From Leptospira sanjuanensis (lineage in GTDB: Bacteria; Spirochaetota; Leptospiria; Leptospirales; Leptospiraceae), in NCBI RefSeq assembly GCF_022267375.1, contig NZ_JAIZBH010000001.1:1718001-1782000 (forward strand): 64,000 nt of DNA, read 5' to 3'. How positions within the stretch are numbered: position 1 is the stretch's first letter; each line of letters opens with the position of its first letter. Under the pieces are notes generated by a model. It was not told where the DNA came from. It saw only the letters and a program-made list of their open reading frames with translations, and did no database searches. A program made the translations under genes and the position numbers. This document shows, piece by piece, positions 45,978 to 64,000 of the stretch.

Positions 45978-47966
45978 ATGGCAAAAAAAATCGTATCTTG
46001 GGCAGTACTGCTCTTTCTTTTTGTTCCTTTGATTCAAAGTTTCGGTCAGTTGGTCCAGGCTCGAATGCTCGAGCTTGGAGAATCCATCTGGCCGCGTTAT
46101 GCGGAGATTCGGATTCACTGCATCGCGTCCGAAATCAATTCTTTGGAGAAGGTGGAAGTCAGCGCTTCCGATTCCGCCCTTTTGGAAGAATTGGATTTAG
46201 GAACCGATTCTGCTTCTAAAGCTCCTCCGAAAAAGGAAGGTGCGGCTACGACGGCGGCTTCTTCCGTTCTCCCTCCGATGGAACTCAGCTTCGGACAAAA
46301 ACTCTATTGCGGAACGGAACGAAAACTTTCTTCGATCACGATCTTTGCCATCGATTATATTCCGATGACGATGGTGATTCTTCTTCTCGTCGCCGGGATC
46401 GTCTCGACTACGAGACGTTATCATATCGCTCTCAAAAACCCCGAAAATAAAAAGGAAGAACTCGCTTCGGAGTTAAGTCAGATTCTCGCGAATGCGATTC
46501 TTGTCTTTTCCGCGGCCTCCATGCTTCCGTTCAGCAAGGGAGTGGACGCGCAGATCCAGGTTTTGTGGATCGTGGGACTCGTCTTTCTGAGCGCATTGAA
46601 CGTTTATAATATTCGAAATTCTGAATTTAACAATGTCCCGGCCGACCGGCAAAAAAGCAGGGTTTCCGAGATTCTTCTCTCGATCCCATTGTATTGCTGG
46701 ATGGCGGCGGTTTGCGGAGTTTATTTTACTCTGATCGAATATCATCCCGCCGGTCTCGCGATTTATTTGCAGAAATTGACCGCGCATGCGACTCTGTATA
46801 TCCAGATCGGTTTGTATGTTTGGACCGGGATTTTACTCCGAGACACTTCTCTCGGAAGAAGATTTTTCGATCTTCTGAAACCTTGGAAACTTCCCGCGGA
46901 ACTTTTAGCGGTGATCGTCGTAATTGCGGCCGCGCTTCCGACCGCCTACAGCGGCGCCTCGGGGATCGTCGTATTGGCGTTAGGTGCGACGATCTTCGTC
47001 GAACTCAGAAGGGCCGGCGCCTCCCAAGAAAGAGCGTTAGCCGCAACCGCGATGAGCGGAAGTTTGGGAGTGGTCCTTCCTCCTTGTCTTTTGGTGGTGA
47101 TCGTAGCTTCTTTGAATTTGGACGTGACCACGGACGAACTCTTTCACTGGGGCTGGAGAGTATTCGCGGTTTCTACGACCTTGTTCTTGGTCGTAAGCTG
47201 GTTTTTACGCAAAGAATCCTGGAAGATTCAGCCCGAATCCGGCGCGATAAAAACGACCTGGTCCGTTTTTAAACCGTTTAGTTTGTATATTCTGCTCGCG
47301 GTTGTGATCGTATTCGTGCTTGTGTTCGGTCTGAATACTCATTTCGACGAACATACGGCTCCGTATATGTTACCGATCGCGATGCTTGCTTTGATTTACT
47401 GGGATCACAAACAGAGTCGGAAAGAGCATCACCCGGCTTCGAACGCGCGGGATGTCGTGAAGATTTCTAGAACCTCGTATGACACGGGTTCTCACCTCGG
47501 AGCCCTTTTGATGCTCATGGGGCTTTCGGCTTGTATGGGAGGGGTGTTTGAACGTTCCAACGTGATCAATCTCTTTCCGACACATTTGGGTTCTCCTTTG
47601 TCCGCGATGATCGTTTTGACGATCGTACTCGTAATCATCGGTATGCTGATGGATCCTTACGGTGCGGTGATCTTGGTTTCCGTTACGCTGTATCCGATCG
47701 CAAAGGCGAACGGAATTCATCCGTTGAACTTTTGGATGACGGCTCTCGTTTCGTTTGAGTTGGGATATTTGACTCCGCCGGTTGCGCTCAATCACCTTTT
47801 GACAAAACACGTCGTGCGCGAGTATTTAGAGAACGAACCGGAAATTCATCACGCAACTTTCTTTTCAAGATACGAGCGTGTGATCGTTCCGATCATCGTT
47901 CTTTTTCTGACACTGATCGTAACGGCTTTCGGTCCGATCATAGTTCAGGGCTGGGGCTCCAAGTAA
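45978..47966 (+). CDS. TRAP transporter fused small/large permease (TatQM-like)
   Basis: A 662-aa inner membrane protein with about 16 helices. The first ~280 residues hold the small-subunit (Q) type helices, with an exported charged loop (~45-110, many Ser/Lys) after the first. The rest is the large subunit (M/DctM): GAATAMSGSLGVVLPPCLL-like passages around ATAMSGSLGVVLPPCLLVVI, and LMDPYGAVILVSVTLYPIA with SFELGYLTPPVALNHLL, which are DctM hallmarks for cation-coupled import. It completes the T-P-QM operon, followed by a terminator at 48080. Confidence 0.88.
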   Translation: MAKKIVSWAVLLFLFVPLIQSFGQLVQARMLELGESIWPRYAEIRIHCIASEINSLEKVEVSASDSALLEELDLGTDSASKAPPKKEGAATTAASSVLPPMELSFGQKLYCGTERKLSSITIFAIDYIPMTMVILLLVAGIVSTTRRYHIALKNPENKKEELASELSQILANAILVFSAASMLPFSKGVDAQIQVLWIVGLVFLSALNVYNIRNSEFNNVPADRQKSRVSEILLSIPLYCWMAAVCGVYFTLIEYHPAGLAIYLQKLTAHATLYIQIGLYVWTGILLRDTSLGRRFFDLLKPWKLPAELLAVIVVIAAALPTAYSGASGIVVLALGATIFVELRRAGASQERALAATAMSGSLGVVLPPCLLVVIVASLNLDVTTDELFHWGWRVFAVSTTLFLVVSWFLRKESWKIQPESGAIKTTWSVFKPFSLYILLAVVIVFVLVFGLNTHFDEHTAPYMLPIAMLALIYWDHKQSRKEHHPASNARDVVKISRTSYDTGSHLGALLMLMGLSACMGGVFERSNVINLFPTHLGSPLSAMIVLTIVLVIIGMLMDPYGAVILVSVTLYPIAKANGIHPLNFWMTALVSFELGYLTPPVALNHLLTKHVVREYLENEPEIHHATFFSRYERVIVPIIVLFLTLIVTAFGPIIVQGWGSK

Positions 47967-48079
47967 AGAACCGGTAATTCACGGAGATTCTTACGGTGTG
48001 ACAACGATAAGAAGACCGATGAATCGTTTTTAAAAAATTTAGCGGTCGATCCGTCGTAAAAGGACGCGACGCAGAAATC

Positions 48080-48115
48080 AAAAGCCCGGGCGGAAACGTT
48101 CGGGCTTTTATTTTT
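48080..48115 (+). terminator. Terminator of the TRAP operon
   Basis: AAAAGCCCG (48080-48088) and CGGGCTTTT (48101-48109) pair over 9 bp with a 12-base loop, followed by a T-rich run. It ends the T-P-QM transcript 114 bp after the stop. In 48116-48362 I see no gene. Confidence 0.8.
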
Positions 48116-48362
48116 ATGGGTTTGTTTCTCGGCGTTTGGTTGATTTAGTTTGTTTGAATAGTATGGATTTTGAATTTAATTCTGAGGATTTCCGGATTCA
48201 GAGGCTGGTTTCTTGACATCCAATGAGGGCCGTTTGATAGGAATGATCTAAAACGATGAAAGATTGTCTTCCGATTTAAATTGCATCCCAGACATTCCCC
48301 GATCGGATATTTTCCGTTCCCATTTTCTTGCAAAGCAAATGCAAGCGCGGACAAACGAACGA

Positions 48363-49454
<1,092 letters not shown>

Positions 49455-49455
49455 G

Positions 49456-50516
<1,061 letters not shown>

Positions 50517-50971
50517 AAGTAATACCTCAAAAACAGCTTTGAAAGCAAAGCCTGATTGTTAGACTTTCCCTTTGCTTTTATCTGTCAAATAGTAAGTAAG
50601 GACAATTGTCAGGTCACGGTTCTCCTTGGAATGCGGAAAACGGTTTCTTTTTTCGAGAATCCGTGAGAAAGCTGATTTTATGGAAATATCTTCGCTCAGT
50701 TCCTCCGCAGGCGCCGCTTCTCCCGAAGTCGTTGCAACGCCGGAACCGGTTTCCACCGGATCGGCTTCTTCGATCTTGCCGGAAAAGCAAGAGGGAATTC
50801 CCGTTTCCGATCCGATTTCGTCCACGGGCGGAATCGTCGATACGCAGGCGTAGCTTAAGGAAAGAAAATTCCCTGAAAACGGAGGGATTCCCGGCGGTTC
50901 TATCCATTGAACTTTGAAAATGGCCGATACTCTGAATAACAAATCCGATTGGGAAAAAAACTGATTTTAGC
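50517..50971. other. Divergent region between tatA and a coiled-coil gene
   Basis: 455 bases with a possible small gene at 50680-50853 (listed separately). A 127-codon minus-strand frame (50559-50942) overlaps it but has no recognisable motif. Confidence 0.4.
50680..50853 (+). CDS. Possible small protein
   Basis: A 57-codon frame starting MEISSLSSSAGAA and ending GGIVDTQA, with GAGAAAG about 10 bases before the ATG. The first and last residues resemble the ends of small YjfB-type putative motility proteins (MDISxLS... and ...VDxTA), but the middle is short and Ser/Pro-rich. It could also be non-coding. It is too short for a firm call. Confidence 0.3.
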   Translation: MEISSLSSSAGAASPEVVATPEPVSTGSASSILPEKQEGIPVSDPISSTGGIVDTQA

Positions 50972-51790
<819 letters not shown>

Positions 51791-51791
51791 G

Positions 51792-52152
<361 letters not shown>

Positions 52153-52176
52153 TTCTTTTTCCTTTCATGAACGTAC

Positions 52177-54331
<2,155 letters not shown>

Positions 54332-54349
54332 ACGCAGGGAGAGATTAGA

Positions 54350-55480
<1,131 letters not shown>

Positions 55481-55522
55481 AATAAATTTCCTGATGTTCC
55501 CGTCGAATCAAACGGGATAAAA

Positions 55523-56677
55523 ATGAATACCTGCCGTAACTTTAGCGTAGGAAGAATTCTTCCTATTTTAATTCTATCCTTTGCCGGAATGGTTCCGGCG
55601 GGTTCCTTAACCGCACAAGTCACCTGTACTGGACAGGCTTGTACGATCATACCGAGCAGCATTTCTTCCCAGTTCAACGGACTGGAAAATGAAATTCGGA
55701 CCAAGTATCTGAACGAAGTCGTGAAGTCCATGGCCGACGCTGCTTTATTGACAACGATCAATTCCTCGATGATGGGGCCCGGAACCATCAACCGATTCCA
55801 AATCGGTGGCGGGATTTCCGCTGCGGGCGTTAAAAACGAAGACATTCAAATCCAATATGCGGGAGTGACTCTCCCGAATCTTCCGAATGGCGGAGCTTCC
55901 TTAAGCCCGACTCTGATGGCGGGAGTCAACCTGGGTTGGCTGACCGGAAACGGTCCTTCCGATCAGGAAGAGGAGAAACGTTCCTTTCTTCATAGAATCA
56001 ATATCTACGTTCACGGATTTCAAGGCAAACTCGATCAAGGCGATTTGAGAAATCTCAACAATCAAACGGACCAATATAGAATTTCCGGAAATTATAATTC
56101 CTTCGGTGCTACGGTTCGTTTTCAACTGATCAAAGAACGTTATACACGTTTGGATTTTTTCGGTTTTACCGGGTTGAGTCTCGGACTTGGATTCCATCGT
56201 AAGACCGAAGAAATGAGTTTGGGTTATTCTCCGACTTCGATTCCGAAAGTATCTTTCGGTCCTGCGAGCGGACGTTGGGACGCCGACTTTACGATGGATT
56301 ATAGGGCGAAATCCGAATCCTTGCCGATCGATATCCGAACCGGCGTCCGTTTGTTTTACTTTCTTACGATCTTTGCCGGAGCGGGAATCAGTCAGAATAG
56401 CGGAAGTTCCAATTTGAGTTTGGCCGTGAGCGGACCGCTTACTTTGACTTTGGATGCGGCCGCGGCCGGTTTGCCGATGCAATTCTTACAGGGATATTCC
56501 GCTTCTTCGACCGGAAATCTTTCGATCCGAACTCAAGGGGATGCAAGAGCAAAGGACAGTCTGAACTATCTCATAGGCGGTGTTGAAATCAACCTTCTTA
56601 CCTTTAAGGTTTTGGTGGAAGGAATGGTTGCGGAAAAAATTTATTCCGCCAACGTCGGCGTGAAGTTCGCCCTCTAA
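55523..56677 (+). CDS. Exported beta-rich surface protein
   Basis: A 384-aa protein with a signal peptide (cleavage near LTAQ) and a Cys-containing start (TCTGQACTI). The rest alternates short strands (NRFQIGGGISAAG, DFFGFTGLSLGLGFHRKTEEM, TGVRLFYFLTIFAGAGISQ) and ends in IYSANVGVKFAL, an outer-membrane barrel-like ending with terminal hydrophobic residue. It resembles surface proteins of the Lsa36 type, by eye only. The function is unknown. The stop is 118 bp before the ACT gene. Confidence 0.68.
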   Translation: MNTCRNFSVGRILPILILSFAGMVPAGSLTAQVTCTGQACTIIPSSISSQFNGLENEIRTKYLNEVVKSMADAALLTTINSSMMGPGTINRFQIGGGISAAGVKNEDIQIQYAGVTLPNLPNGGASLSPTLMAGVNLGWLTGNGPSDQEEEKRSFLHRINIYVHGFQGKLDQGDLRNLNNQTDQYRISGNYNSFGATVRFQLIKERYTRLDFFGFTGLSLGLGFHRKTEEMSLGYSPTSIPKVSFGPASGRWDADFTMDYRAKSESLPIDIRTGVRLFYFLTIFAGAGISQNSGSSNLSLAVSGPLTLTLDAAAAGLPMQFLQGYSASSTGNLSIRTQGDARAKDSLNYLIGGVEINLLTFKVLVEGMVAEKIYSANVGVKFAL

Positions 56678-56794
56678 AACGAAGCGGCACGTTTCTTGCA
56701 TTCTGATCTATATCTTCCGATTTTCATTCCATAGATTCTAGATTTATGGGATGATTGCTTTAGAAATAAACAGAATGTATTCGAGGGAACCGCA

Positions 56795-57406
56795 ATGATA
56801 CAAACATCTACAGAATCTTCCGTTCATATTTCCTGCATCCCTAGAGACGATTCGTACGCTCTGAAGGTCAATATCTCGAACAACGAGATCGGAATCATCT
56901 ACCGAGTGACCGCGGCGCTTTTCGTGAGAGGCTGGAATATCGGAGAAGCCGTCGCGGAAACGTCGCAGGACGGATATATCAGCGATATTTTTATCATTAA
57001 GAATGTGGATCTTCTTCCGATGACGGACGAGATGCTACAGACGATTCATTCCGATCTCAAGGAAATGTTTTTTCAAGGCGTTTCGGTTATGAGTTATTTG
57101 GAACGGTTTCCCGAAAAAGCCGAATATCTGAAAAACAAGGATCGATCCAATATCGAATTGTTCTTATTCAATTCCCACGGAAGCGATTGCACCGTTATGG
57201 ATCTCCGTATGAAGGACAGACCGGGGATTATTTTTGAAATTTCCCAGCTTCTGTTTTTATATGGAATCGATATTCTTTCGTTTAAGGCGGTTACCGACTC
57301 CGGTTCCGTGCGTGATACGTTTTTACTGAGACTCGAAAACGGAAACAAACTCGAAGAAACGCTTCACTTTGAAAGATTGTCCACCGCTTTGAGAACGATT
57401 CTTTAA
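56795..57406 (+). CDS. ACT-domain regulatory protein
   Basis: A 203-aa protein of two ACT domains: the first (~15-90) with VNISNNEIGIIYRVTAALFVRGWNIGEAVAETSQDGYI, the second (~125-200) with LRMKDRPGIIFEISQLLFLYGIDILSFKAVTDSG. ACT domains sense amino acids or glutamine, and the pair resembles the C-terminus of GlnD uridylyltransferases, but no enzyme domain is attached. It is therefore a stand-alone sensor whose partner is not apparent. Confidence 0.8.
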   Translation: MIQTSTESSVHISCIPRDDSYALKVNISNNEIGIIYRVTAALFVRGWNIGEAVAETSQDGYISDIFIIKNVDLLPMTDEMLQTIHSDLKEMFFQGVSVMSYLERFPEKAEYLKNKDRSNIELFLFNSHGSDCTVMDLRMKDRPGIIFEISQLLFLYGIDILSFKAVTDSGSVRDTFLLRLENGNKLEETLHFERLSTALRTIL

Positions 57407-57540
57407 TTCCAACGTTAAAACGGCTTTTTTTGTCGTTATTAAGCCGAAGTCAAAAATCGGATCTCGAAGAAAACACGACTCAACATTATTCGGACGTTCG
57501 AAGCCTTTTCGTCGAAGTGCGTCGTTATGAAACTTTCGAA

Positions 57541-58836
57541 TCAGGGATGTCCGTGACCGGGTTGTTTCAACTTCCAGATAAACGCTAAGAACGCCGCGCA
57601 GATAATTCCCGAGGTTAGAAAGGAGAGAGCCGGACCGTAACTGAAATAGATCAGACAAAACGCGAACGGAGCCAAACCTCTTCCCAAAGAAGCGAGGCTT
57701 CGAAACATTCCTAAATTTGTGCCTTGTTCCTCTTTTCCGGACACAAGAGAGACTAACGTGGAAAGGGAAGGATGAAGCAGTGCGCTTCCCGAAGCCAAAA
57801 AAGTGAGCGATATAAAAAGCTGATACGAGTTCGATACGAAATAGAGAAGGGAAAATCCGACGATCAGGAAGAGGGCGCCCGCTCGTACGAGTCTTGTTTC
57901 CTTTACCTTGCCGGAAAGTCTTCGAAAGACTCCGCCTTGGATCAAAACGATGATCAGTCCAATATACACGAAGGTCAAACCGATCGCGATCGGACTGTAA
58001 TTCAAAAATTGACTCAGATAAAAGTTGATCGAAAACTCGAAACCAGAAAACGCGAACACGAATACGAAGTAAAGAAGGGAATACAAGACCACTTCTCTGT
58101 TGTTCGAAGTGAATACTCCGATGATCGGATGGATCTTTTTCTTTTCCTGAACTCCCCGATCTACGTTTAAGGTTTCCTTAAACCAGAAAACGATCATGAG
58201 CAAATTGATCAATGCGATCGTAGCTGCGGCGAGAGCGGAGGCGGGAAATACGGTGAACGGAATGTCCGGAAACGCGAGTTCCAAAAAGCTCAGATCGACT
58301 TTTGAAAACAATCCCCCCGTCGGCGGGCCCGCTATAAAACCTAAGCCCACTCCCGCTCCGATCAACCCCATTCCTTTGGCACGATCCTTTTCGCTCGTGA
58401 TGTCGGCCATCGCCGCGGAAGCAACGGAAATATTCCCTCCCATCATTCCGGTGATCACTCTGGAAAAAACGAAGAGGGAAAAACTTCCCGAAAAAAACCA
58501 AACCGCGTATCCGAAAAAACTTCCGAGACTTGTAAATACGAGCACCGGTTTTCTTCCTACACGGTCCGAGATTCTTCCCCAGATCGGAGCGAACGCAAAC
58601 TGAAGCAGAGAATAAAGACTAGCGACGATTCCACCGAAGAGAGCGACGAATAAGGACCAATCTCCCGACGAGGCTTCCATTAAAATTCTTGTCAGATCGG
58701 TGAACTTATCCAGGACCGGATCGCCGGACTTAGCGAGAAAGATTTTGAGCGTTTCGGGAAAAATGGGAAAGATCACGGAAAATCCCATCATATCGATAAA
58801 GACGGTAAAGAAAAGGACGAAGGATAATTTATTCAT
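57541..58836 (-). CDS. MFS transporter
   Basis: A 431-aa major facilitator with 12 predicted helices. Motif A is GRISDRVGRKPVLVF in the first loop 2-3, and the antiporter motif C is GLIGAGVGLGFIAGPPTGG, pointing to drug:H+ efflux (TetA-like). I start at MNKLS (58836); a longer frame to 58872 adds a poor leader. It is last in a four-gene set on the minus strand. Confidence 0.9.
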   Translation of the reverse strand: MNKLSFVLFFTVFIDMMGFSVIFPIFPETLKIFLAKSGDPVLDKFTDLTRILMEASSGDWSLFVALFGGIVASLYSLLQFAFAPIWGRISDRVGRKPVLVFTSLGSFFGYAVWFFSGSFSLFVFSRVITGMMGGNISVASAAMADITSEKDRAKGMGLIGAGVGLGFIAGPPTGGLFSKVDLSFLELAFPDIPFTVFPASALAAATIALINLLMIVFWFKETLNVDRGVQEKKKIHPIIGVFTSNNREVVLYSLLYFVFVFAFSGFEFSINFYLSQFLNYSPIAIGLTFVYIGLIIVLIQGGVFRRLSGKVKETRLVRAGALFLIVGFSLLYFVSNSYQLFISLTFLASGSALLHPSLSTLVSLVSGKEEQGTNLGMFRSLASLGRGLAPFAFCLIYFSYGPALSFLTSGIICAAFLAFIWKLKQPGHGHP

Positions 58837-58912
58837 GCTAGGTAGAATGGCCCGAAGACAATAGTCTTCCAAGCCATCCGCCTTGTCTCAACATTTTCGA
58901 AAAAAGAATCGG

Positions 58913-59272
58913 TTATTGGTTTTTACTTAAGAGACGTTTGAGTTCGTCCAAAGTGTTTTTTGCGGTAGCCTTGAATTGATCCGGAATCGACGCTTCGATT
59001 TCCGCGGAAAGACGGATGAAATTCTCCTGAAGTTTTGCGAGCGCTTGTTGTCTGCCTTCTCCGCCTTTGGAAAGAATGTCGGTCGCGTCCTGAACCGTTT
59101 TATTGAGAAGCTCGCGAACCTGATTGGCCTTTAGACTTTGATTCGCTTCTCCCTTTTCCCTGAGTTCTTGGTAGATCACATCCAATTCGGAAAGGGATTG
59201 TTTGAGTTTTCCTTCTCCGTTTTGAAACAGGGCGATTCCCGCGTTTAAAATGTCCATCAGTAGCTTTTCCAA
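58913..59272 (-). CDS. Phasin-like coiled-coil protein
   Basis: A 119-aa all-helical protein with heptad-like repeats (ALFQNGEGKLKQSLSELDVIYQELREKG and LLNKTVQDATDILSKGGEG). It resembles small phasin-related proteins that coat polyhydroxyalkanoate granules, but these helical proteins are hard to place by eye. It is 37 bp from the bifunctional nuclease gene. Confidence 0.65.
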   Translation of the reverse strand: MEKLLMDILNAGIALFQNGEGKLKQSLSELDVIYQELREKGEANQSLKANQVRELLNKTVQDATDILSKGGEGRQQALAKLQENFIRLSAEIEASIPDQFKATAKNTLDELKRLLSKNQ

Positions 59273-59309
59273 TCTAATTCTCCTCTATTTCTAAACTGTA
59301 TCAGGTAAA

Positions 59310-59899
<590 letters not shown>

Positions 59900-59937
59900 T
59901 TTGTACACCTTTGGTGTCAAATGCTTTACCGCGGAAA

Positions 59938-61809
<1,872 letters not shown>

Positions 61810-61868
61810 ACTGATGCCAGAATTGTTGGGAAAATCTCCTCTGCCAACCTGGATTTAAGCCGTTTTGA

Positions 61869-61911
<43 letters not shown>

Positions 61912-62088
61912 CGAAGCTCAGTTGAAATTTGCGTCTTTAGTCTCGACTGCGTTTCGAAGTCGTTTTAAATTCTTTTTGTTTCCGCCTGATCGTGTTTGGC
62001 GGGAATTCTCGTTTTACGAAAAAACGTTTTGCCTCATTTCTTGAGTGCTGTGTAACGAACGATTGTTAAGCGAAGTCAGTTGTATAAG

Positions 62089-62391
62089 TCATTCATATCG
62101 AATTTGAATATTTAATTTCTCTAAAGTGGCGATTTGAATGAAGTGTTCATTCGAATCGGTTTCGGGATATAGATCCGGAAAGTCGAAGTGTTTCGCTTTC
62201 AAAAATTTCAGTCGTTCCGGGTCGATTTTCCGTAAAGGGAGAATTATAAATTGTCCGATCATCCCAAACGCGTTTTGGATCGCACTTACGGAATCGAAAT
62301 CCCCAGCTGTATAATTCTTTTTGGATTCGGTTGTTTCGATTTGAACCGGACAGTAAAAACCGATGTCTTTTTCGTGCTCTTCGCCATCCAT
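62089..62391 (-). pseudogene. Truncated DUF6968-like gene
   Basis: About 100 codons from MDGEEHEKDI to the stop. The passage GFYCPVQIETTES, then AGDFDSVSAIQNAFGMIGQFI, resembles the core of DUF6968-type proteins, which have a longer N-terminus. Here the N-terminal region seems missing, and the coding frame is open upstream only to 62433 (TTG start), next to the tRNA 3'-end fragment at 62448. It may be a remnant left by recombination at the tRNA locus. No ribosome binding site is seen. Confidence 0.45.
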
Positions 62392-62447
62392 GGCTCGAGT
62401 CGCATTTGCGACGCTCTCTAGGGATCGCTGCAAATGCTTTCACGAAA

Positions 62448-62468
62448 AAGGTTCAAGTCCTTCTGGGC
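62448..62468 (+). repeat. Inverted 3'-end fragment of tRNA-Ile2
   Basis: 21 bases identical to the T-arm and part of the acceptor stem of the tRNA at 62523-62596, but in the opposite direction (matching 62526-62546). Partial tRNA 3'-end copies are typical of attachment-site scars of integrated elements, but here the copy is inverted and only 57 bp away, so local inversion or a palindromic RNA are also possible. Confidence 0.65.
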
Positions 62469-62521
62469 GACTTTAGTTTAAGTTTAAAGATTGAGTTTGA
62501 AGAGAGCAAAGTTTTTCTCCA

Positions 62522-62600
<79 letters not shown>

Positions 62601-62699
62601 AGTTTCCAGTTTTTCTGGGAAGTCTTGTTCTTCAAGTGAATTTCTGCAAGAAGTTGCATTCAGAGGTTTGAATTTAAAAAGAGGAAAGTTTTTCTCCTT

Positions 62700-62813
<114 letters not shown>

Positions 62814-62867
62814 AGTTTCCAGTTTTTCTGGGAAGTCTTGTTCTTCAAGTGAATTTCTCGGTAAGGA

Positions 62868-63473
62868 TCAAAAAGAATCCGAGAGAGTGCGGAGAAAGTT
62901 TTTCGGAGTTTGGAAGTAATCCGAAATCGTTTTATTGTCGGAATCGAATCCGAGATAGATGGAAACGGTTTTTCCTTTTTGTTCCAAAAGATAATAACGA
63001 ACCGTGAGAGGATTGCCCGATACGATTTCTTTTCTTTCACCCGCGACGATTTTGATTCCTCGTAAATCGGGAACGGGTATATCCTTCGATTCGGGAAATA
63101 ATTCTTTGAGTAAAGCGGAAAGAGTTTCTTCCTTGGAAATCACACCTTCCCATTCGCGGAGAATCATCATCCAAGCTCTTCCTTGTCTCGGGATTATTTT
63201 CCAATGATTCTGCGTTCCCAACCGTCTGACTTCCGCCTTTTCCGGGAAGCGAATCTTGACGAGATCCGTAACGAACGGAGTCGATTCCGATTGATAGGAA
63301 AGATCGGAGTCAAGCGGATCTACTGCAAACAATTCCGCGTACGGACTTGGGACGAGAACGAGCAGCAAGAGAAAAATAGAAAGTGCAAACGTAAAGGTGA
63401 AATGAAAAACGAACGGAACCGATTTCAATCGGAGTCGATCCGCGTTCACAAACGAATCAGTAAATGATTTCAT
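62868..63473 (-). CDS. Exported protein of unknown function
   Basis: A 201-aa protein with a long, strongly hydrophobic N-terminus (FHFTFTFALSIFLLLLVLV) and a mature alpha+beta part (VTDLVKIRFPEKAEVRRLG, RYYLLEQKGKTVSIYLGFD). It may be a lipid-anchored or inner-membrane-tethered periplasmic protein; no domain is recognised. I start at 63473 (MKSFTD); it overlaps the stop of the next gene upstream by 17 bases, so the two are co-transcribed. Confidence 0.6.
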   Translation of the reverse strand: MKSFTDSFVNADRLRLKSVPFVFHFTFTFALSIFLLLLVLVPSPYAELFAVDPLDSDLSYQSESTPFVTDLVKIRFPEKAEVRRLGTQNHWKIIPRQGRAWMMILREWEGVISKEETLSALLKELFPESKDIPVPDLRGIKIVAGERKEIVSGNPLTVRYYLLEQKGKTVSIYLGFDSDNKTISDYFQTPKNFLRTLSDSF

Positions 63474-63984
63474 CCAGAGCGAGTTCCCTGAATTCCACAA
63501 GATCATAGACCGGAATCGAGAACCGATCCTTTTTTTCCTCTAAGCTGACCGCATTCGCTTTTTTGAATAGGGGAATCGTCGAAACTTGAAACACGATCAA
63601 TCCTTCCCATTTGCCGCGCACTTCGTAGGCGGCACCTTCCGCGAGTTTACGAACTTGCCGTAATCTTGATTTGTCGAATTTATTGATTCGATATTTGTAA
63701 TATACCGTTTCTCCGTTCCAATCGTAAAAGACTGCGTAATTCCCTTTGAGTTCCTGAAAGAAAAGCTTGAACGATTCCGGAAATTCGGGCGAGGAAGAGG
63801 ATAGGGATTCTTTAACGTCGGCGACGCGCGGTGTCGAGTAGGAGATCGAGCCTCGATACGTCGCCGCGGCGCGATGCACTTCCTGCGCGAAAAGCGTTTT
63901 TCCGGGAACCGGAACGTCGACGATCAGTCCCAAAAACGGAATGAACATCCACAAAGCTTTTTGAATATTCAGAAAGTTGCACAA
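63457..63984 (-). CDS. Exported protein of unknown function
   Basis: A 175-aa protein with a signal peptide (ALWMFIPFLGLIVDVPVPG, cleavage near LFAQ). The mature part is beta-rich: SFKLFFQELKGNYAVFYDWNGETVYYKYRIN and WEGLIVFQVSTIPLF. I use the TTG at 63984, with GAGGA seven bases before; an ATG 12 codons later gives a shorter signal peptide. Coupled to the gene at 62868-63473. Confidence 0.6.
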   Translation of the reverse strand: MCNFLNIQKALWMFIPFLGLIVDVPVPGKTLFAQEVHRAAATYRGSISYSTPRVADVKESLSSSSPEFPESFKLFFQELKGNYAVFYDWNGETVYYKYRINKFDKSRLRQVRKLAEGAAYEVRGKWEGLIVFQVSTIPLFKKANAVSLEEKKDRFSIPVYDLVEFRELALDEIIY

Positions 63985-64000
63985 ATTTTAGTCCTCTAAG

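Noticed and set aside
50559..50942. 127-codon minus-strand frame opposite the small possible gene
   Set aside because: No recognisable domain; the plus-strand frame is slightly better supported, and neither is certain.

Overview
The window looks like a chromosomal segment of a pathogenic-clade Leptospira (spirochaete). The evidence is a perR-ankyrin-catalase block of the type known from pathogenic leptospires, a flagellar rod/hook-family gene behind a sigma28-type promoter, many Lep-type lipoproteins, several membrane SpoIIE phosphatases and class III nucleotide cyclases, and a TatT/TatP/TatQM-type TRAP transporter as in Treponema. G+C looks to be in the 40s by eye. I see no CRISPR array, transposase, prophage or rRNA.

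Layout. 0.2-6.2 kb: a membrane adenylate cyclase, an AraC regulator, a small exported protein, a methyltransferase, a membrane SpoIIE phosphatase that shares the cyclase's sensor domain, and an Imm26-like protein. 6.4-10.5 kb: flagellar FlgF/FlgG-family gene, perR, a frameshifted ankyrin gene and catalase, with two PerR boxes in a perfect inverted repeat. 10.5-16.2 kb: SDR oxidoreductase with HxlR regulator, a PAS histidine kinase, an FMN reductase and an alpha/beta hydrolase. 16.8-22.0 kb: a compact five-gene signalling operon (receiver-PAS-cyclase, anti-sigma-type ATPase, STAS-like protein, methyltransferase, SpoIIE phosphatase), the best candidate for an undescribed system. 22.0-31.1 kb: small unknowns, another cyclase, an M20 peptidase, two lipoproteins (one discoidin/NADase-glycan-binding-like, one Cox11-like), a MORN lipoprotein, a TIM-barrel hydrolase-like protein and a DMT transporter. 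31.2-34 kb: fatty acid desaturase, membrane AraC regulator, RRM protein.

34.5-41.7 kb: two giant tandem lipoproteins. 42.0-43.6 kb: a membrane-anchored SARP-like regulator. 43.9-48.1 kb: the complete TRAP transporter. 48.4-50.5 kb: tatA-tatC with a degenerate HAMP-SpoIIE pseudophosphatase. 51-57.4 kb: unknown coiled-coil protein, thioredoxin, a metallo-beta-lactamase/cNMP-binding fusion, acyl-CoA dehydrogenase, a beta-rich surface protein and an ACT-domain protein. 57.5-61.8 kb: MFS transporter, phasin-like protein, bifunctional nuclease and alpha/beta hydrolase. 62-64 kb: a truncated DUF6968-like gene, an intact tRNA-Ile2(CAU) gene, a duplicated copy with a 39-nt insertion in its T-loop, and two exported proteins of unknown role.

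The theme is second-messenger and partner-switch signalling: three class III cyclases, three SpoIIE-type phosphatases (one degenerate), one histidine kinase and one double cNMP-binding effector. Functions come from reading motifs in the translated sequence; no database search was possible.
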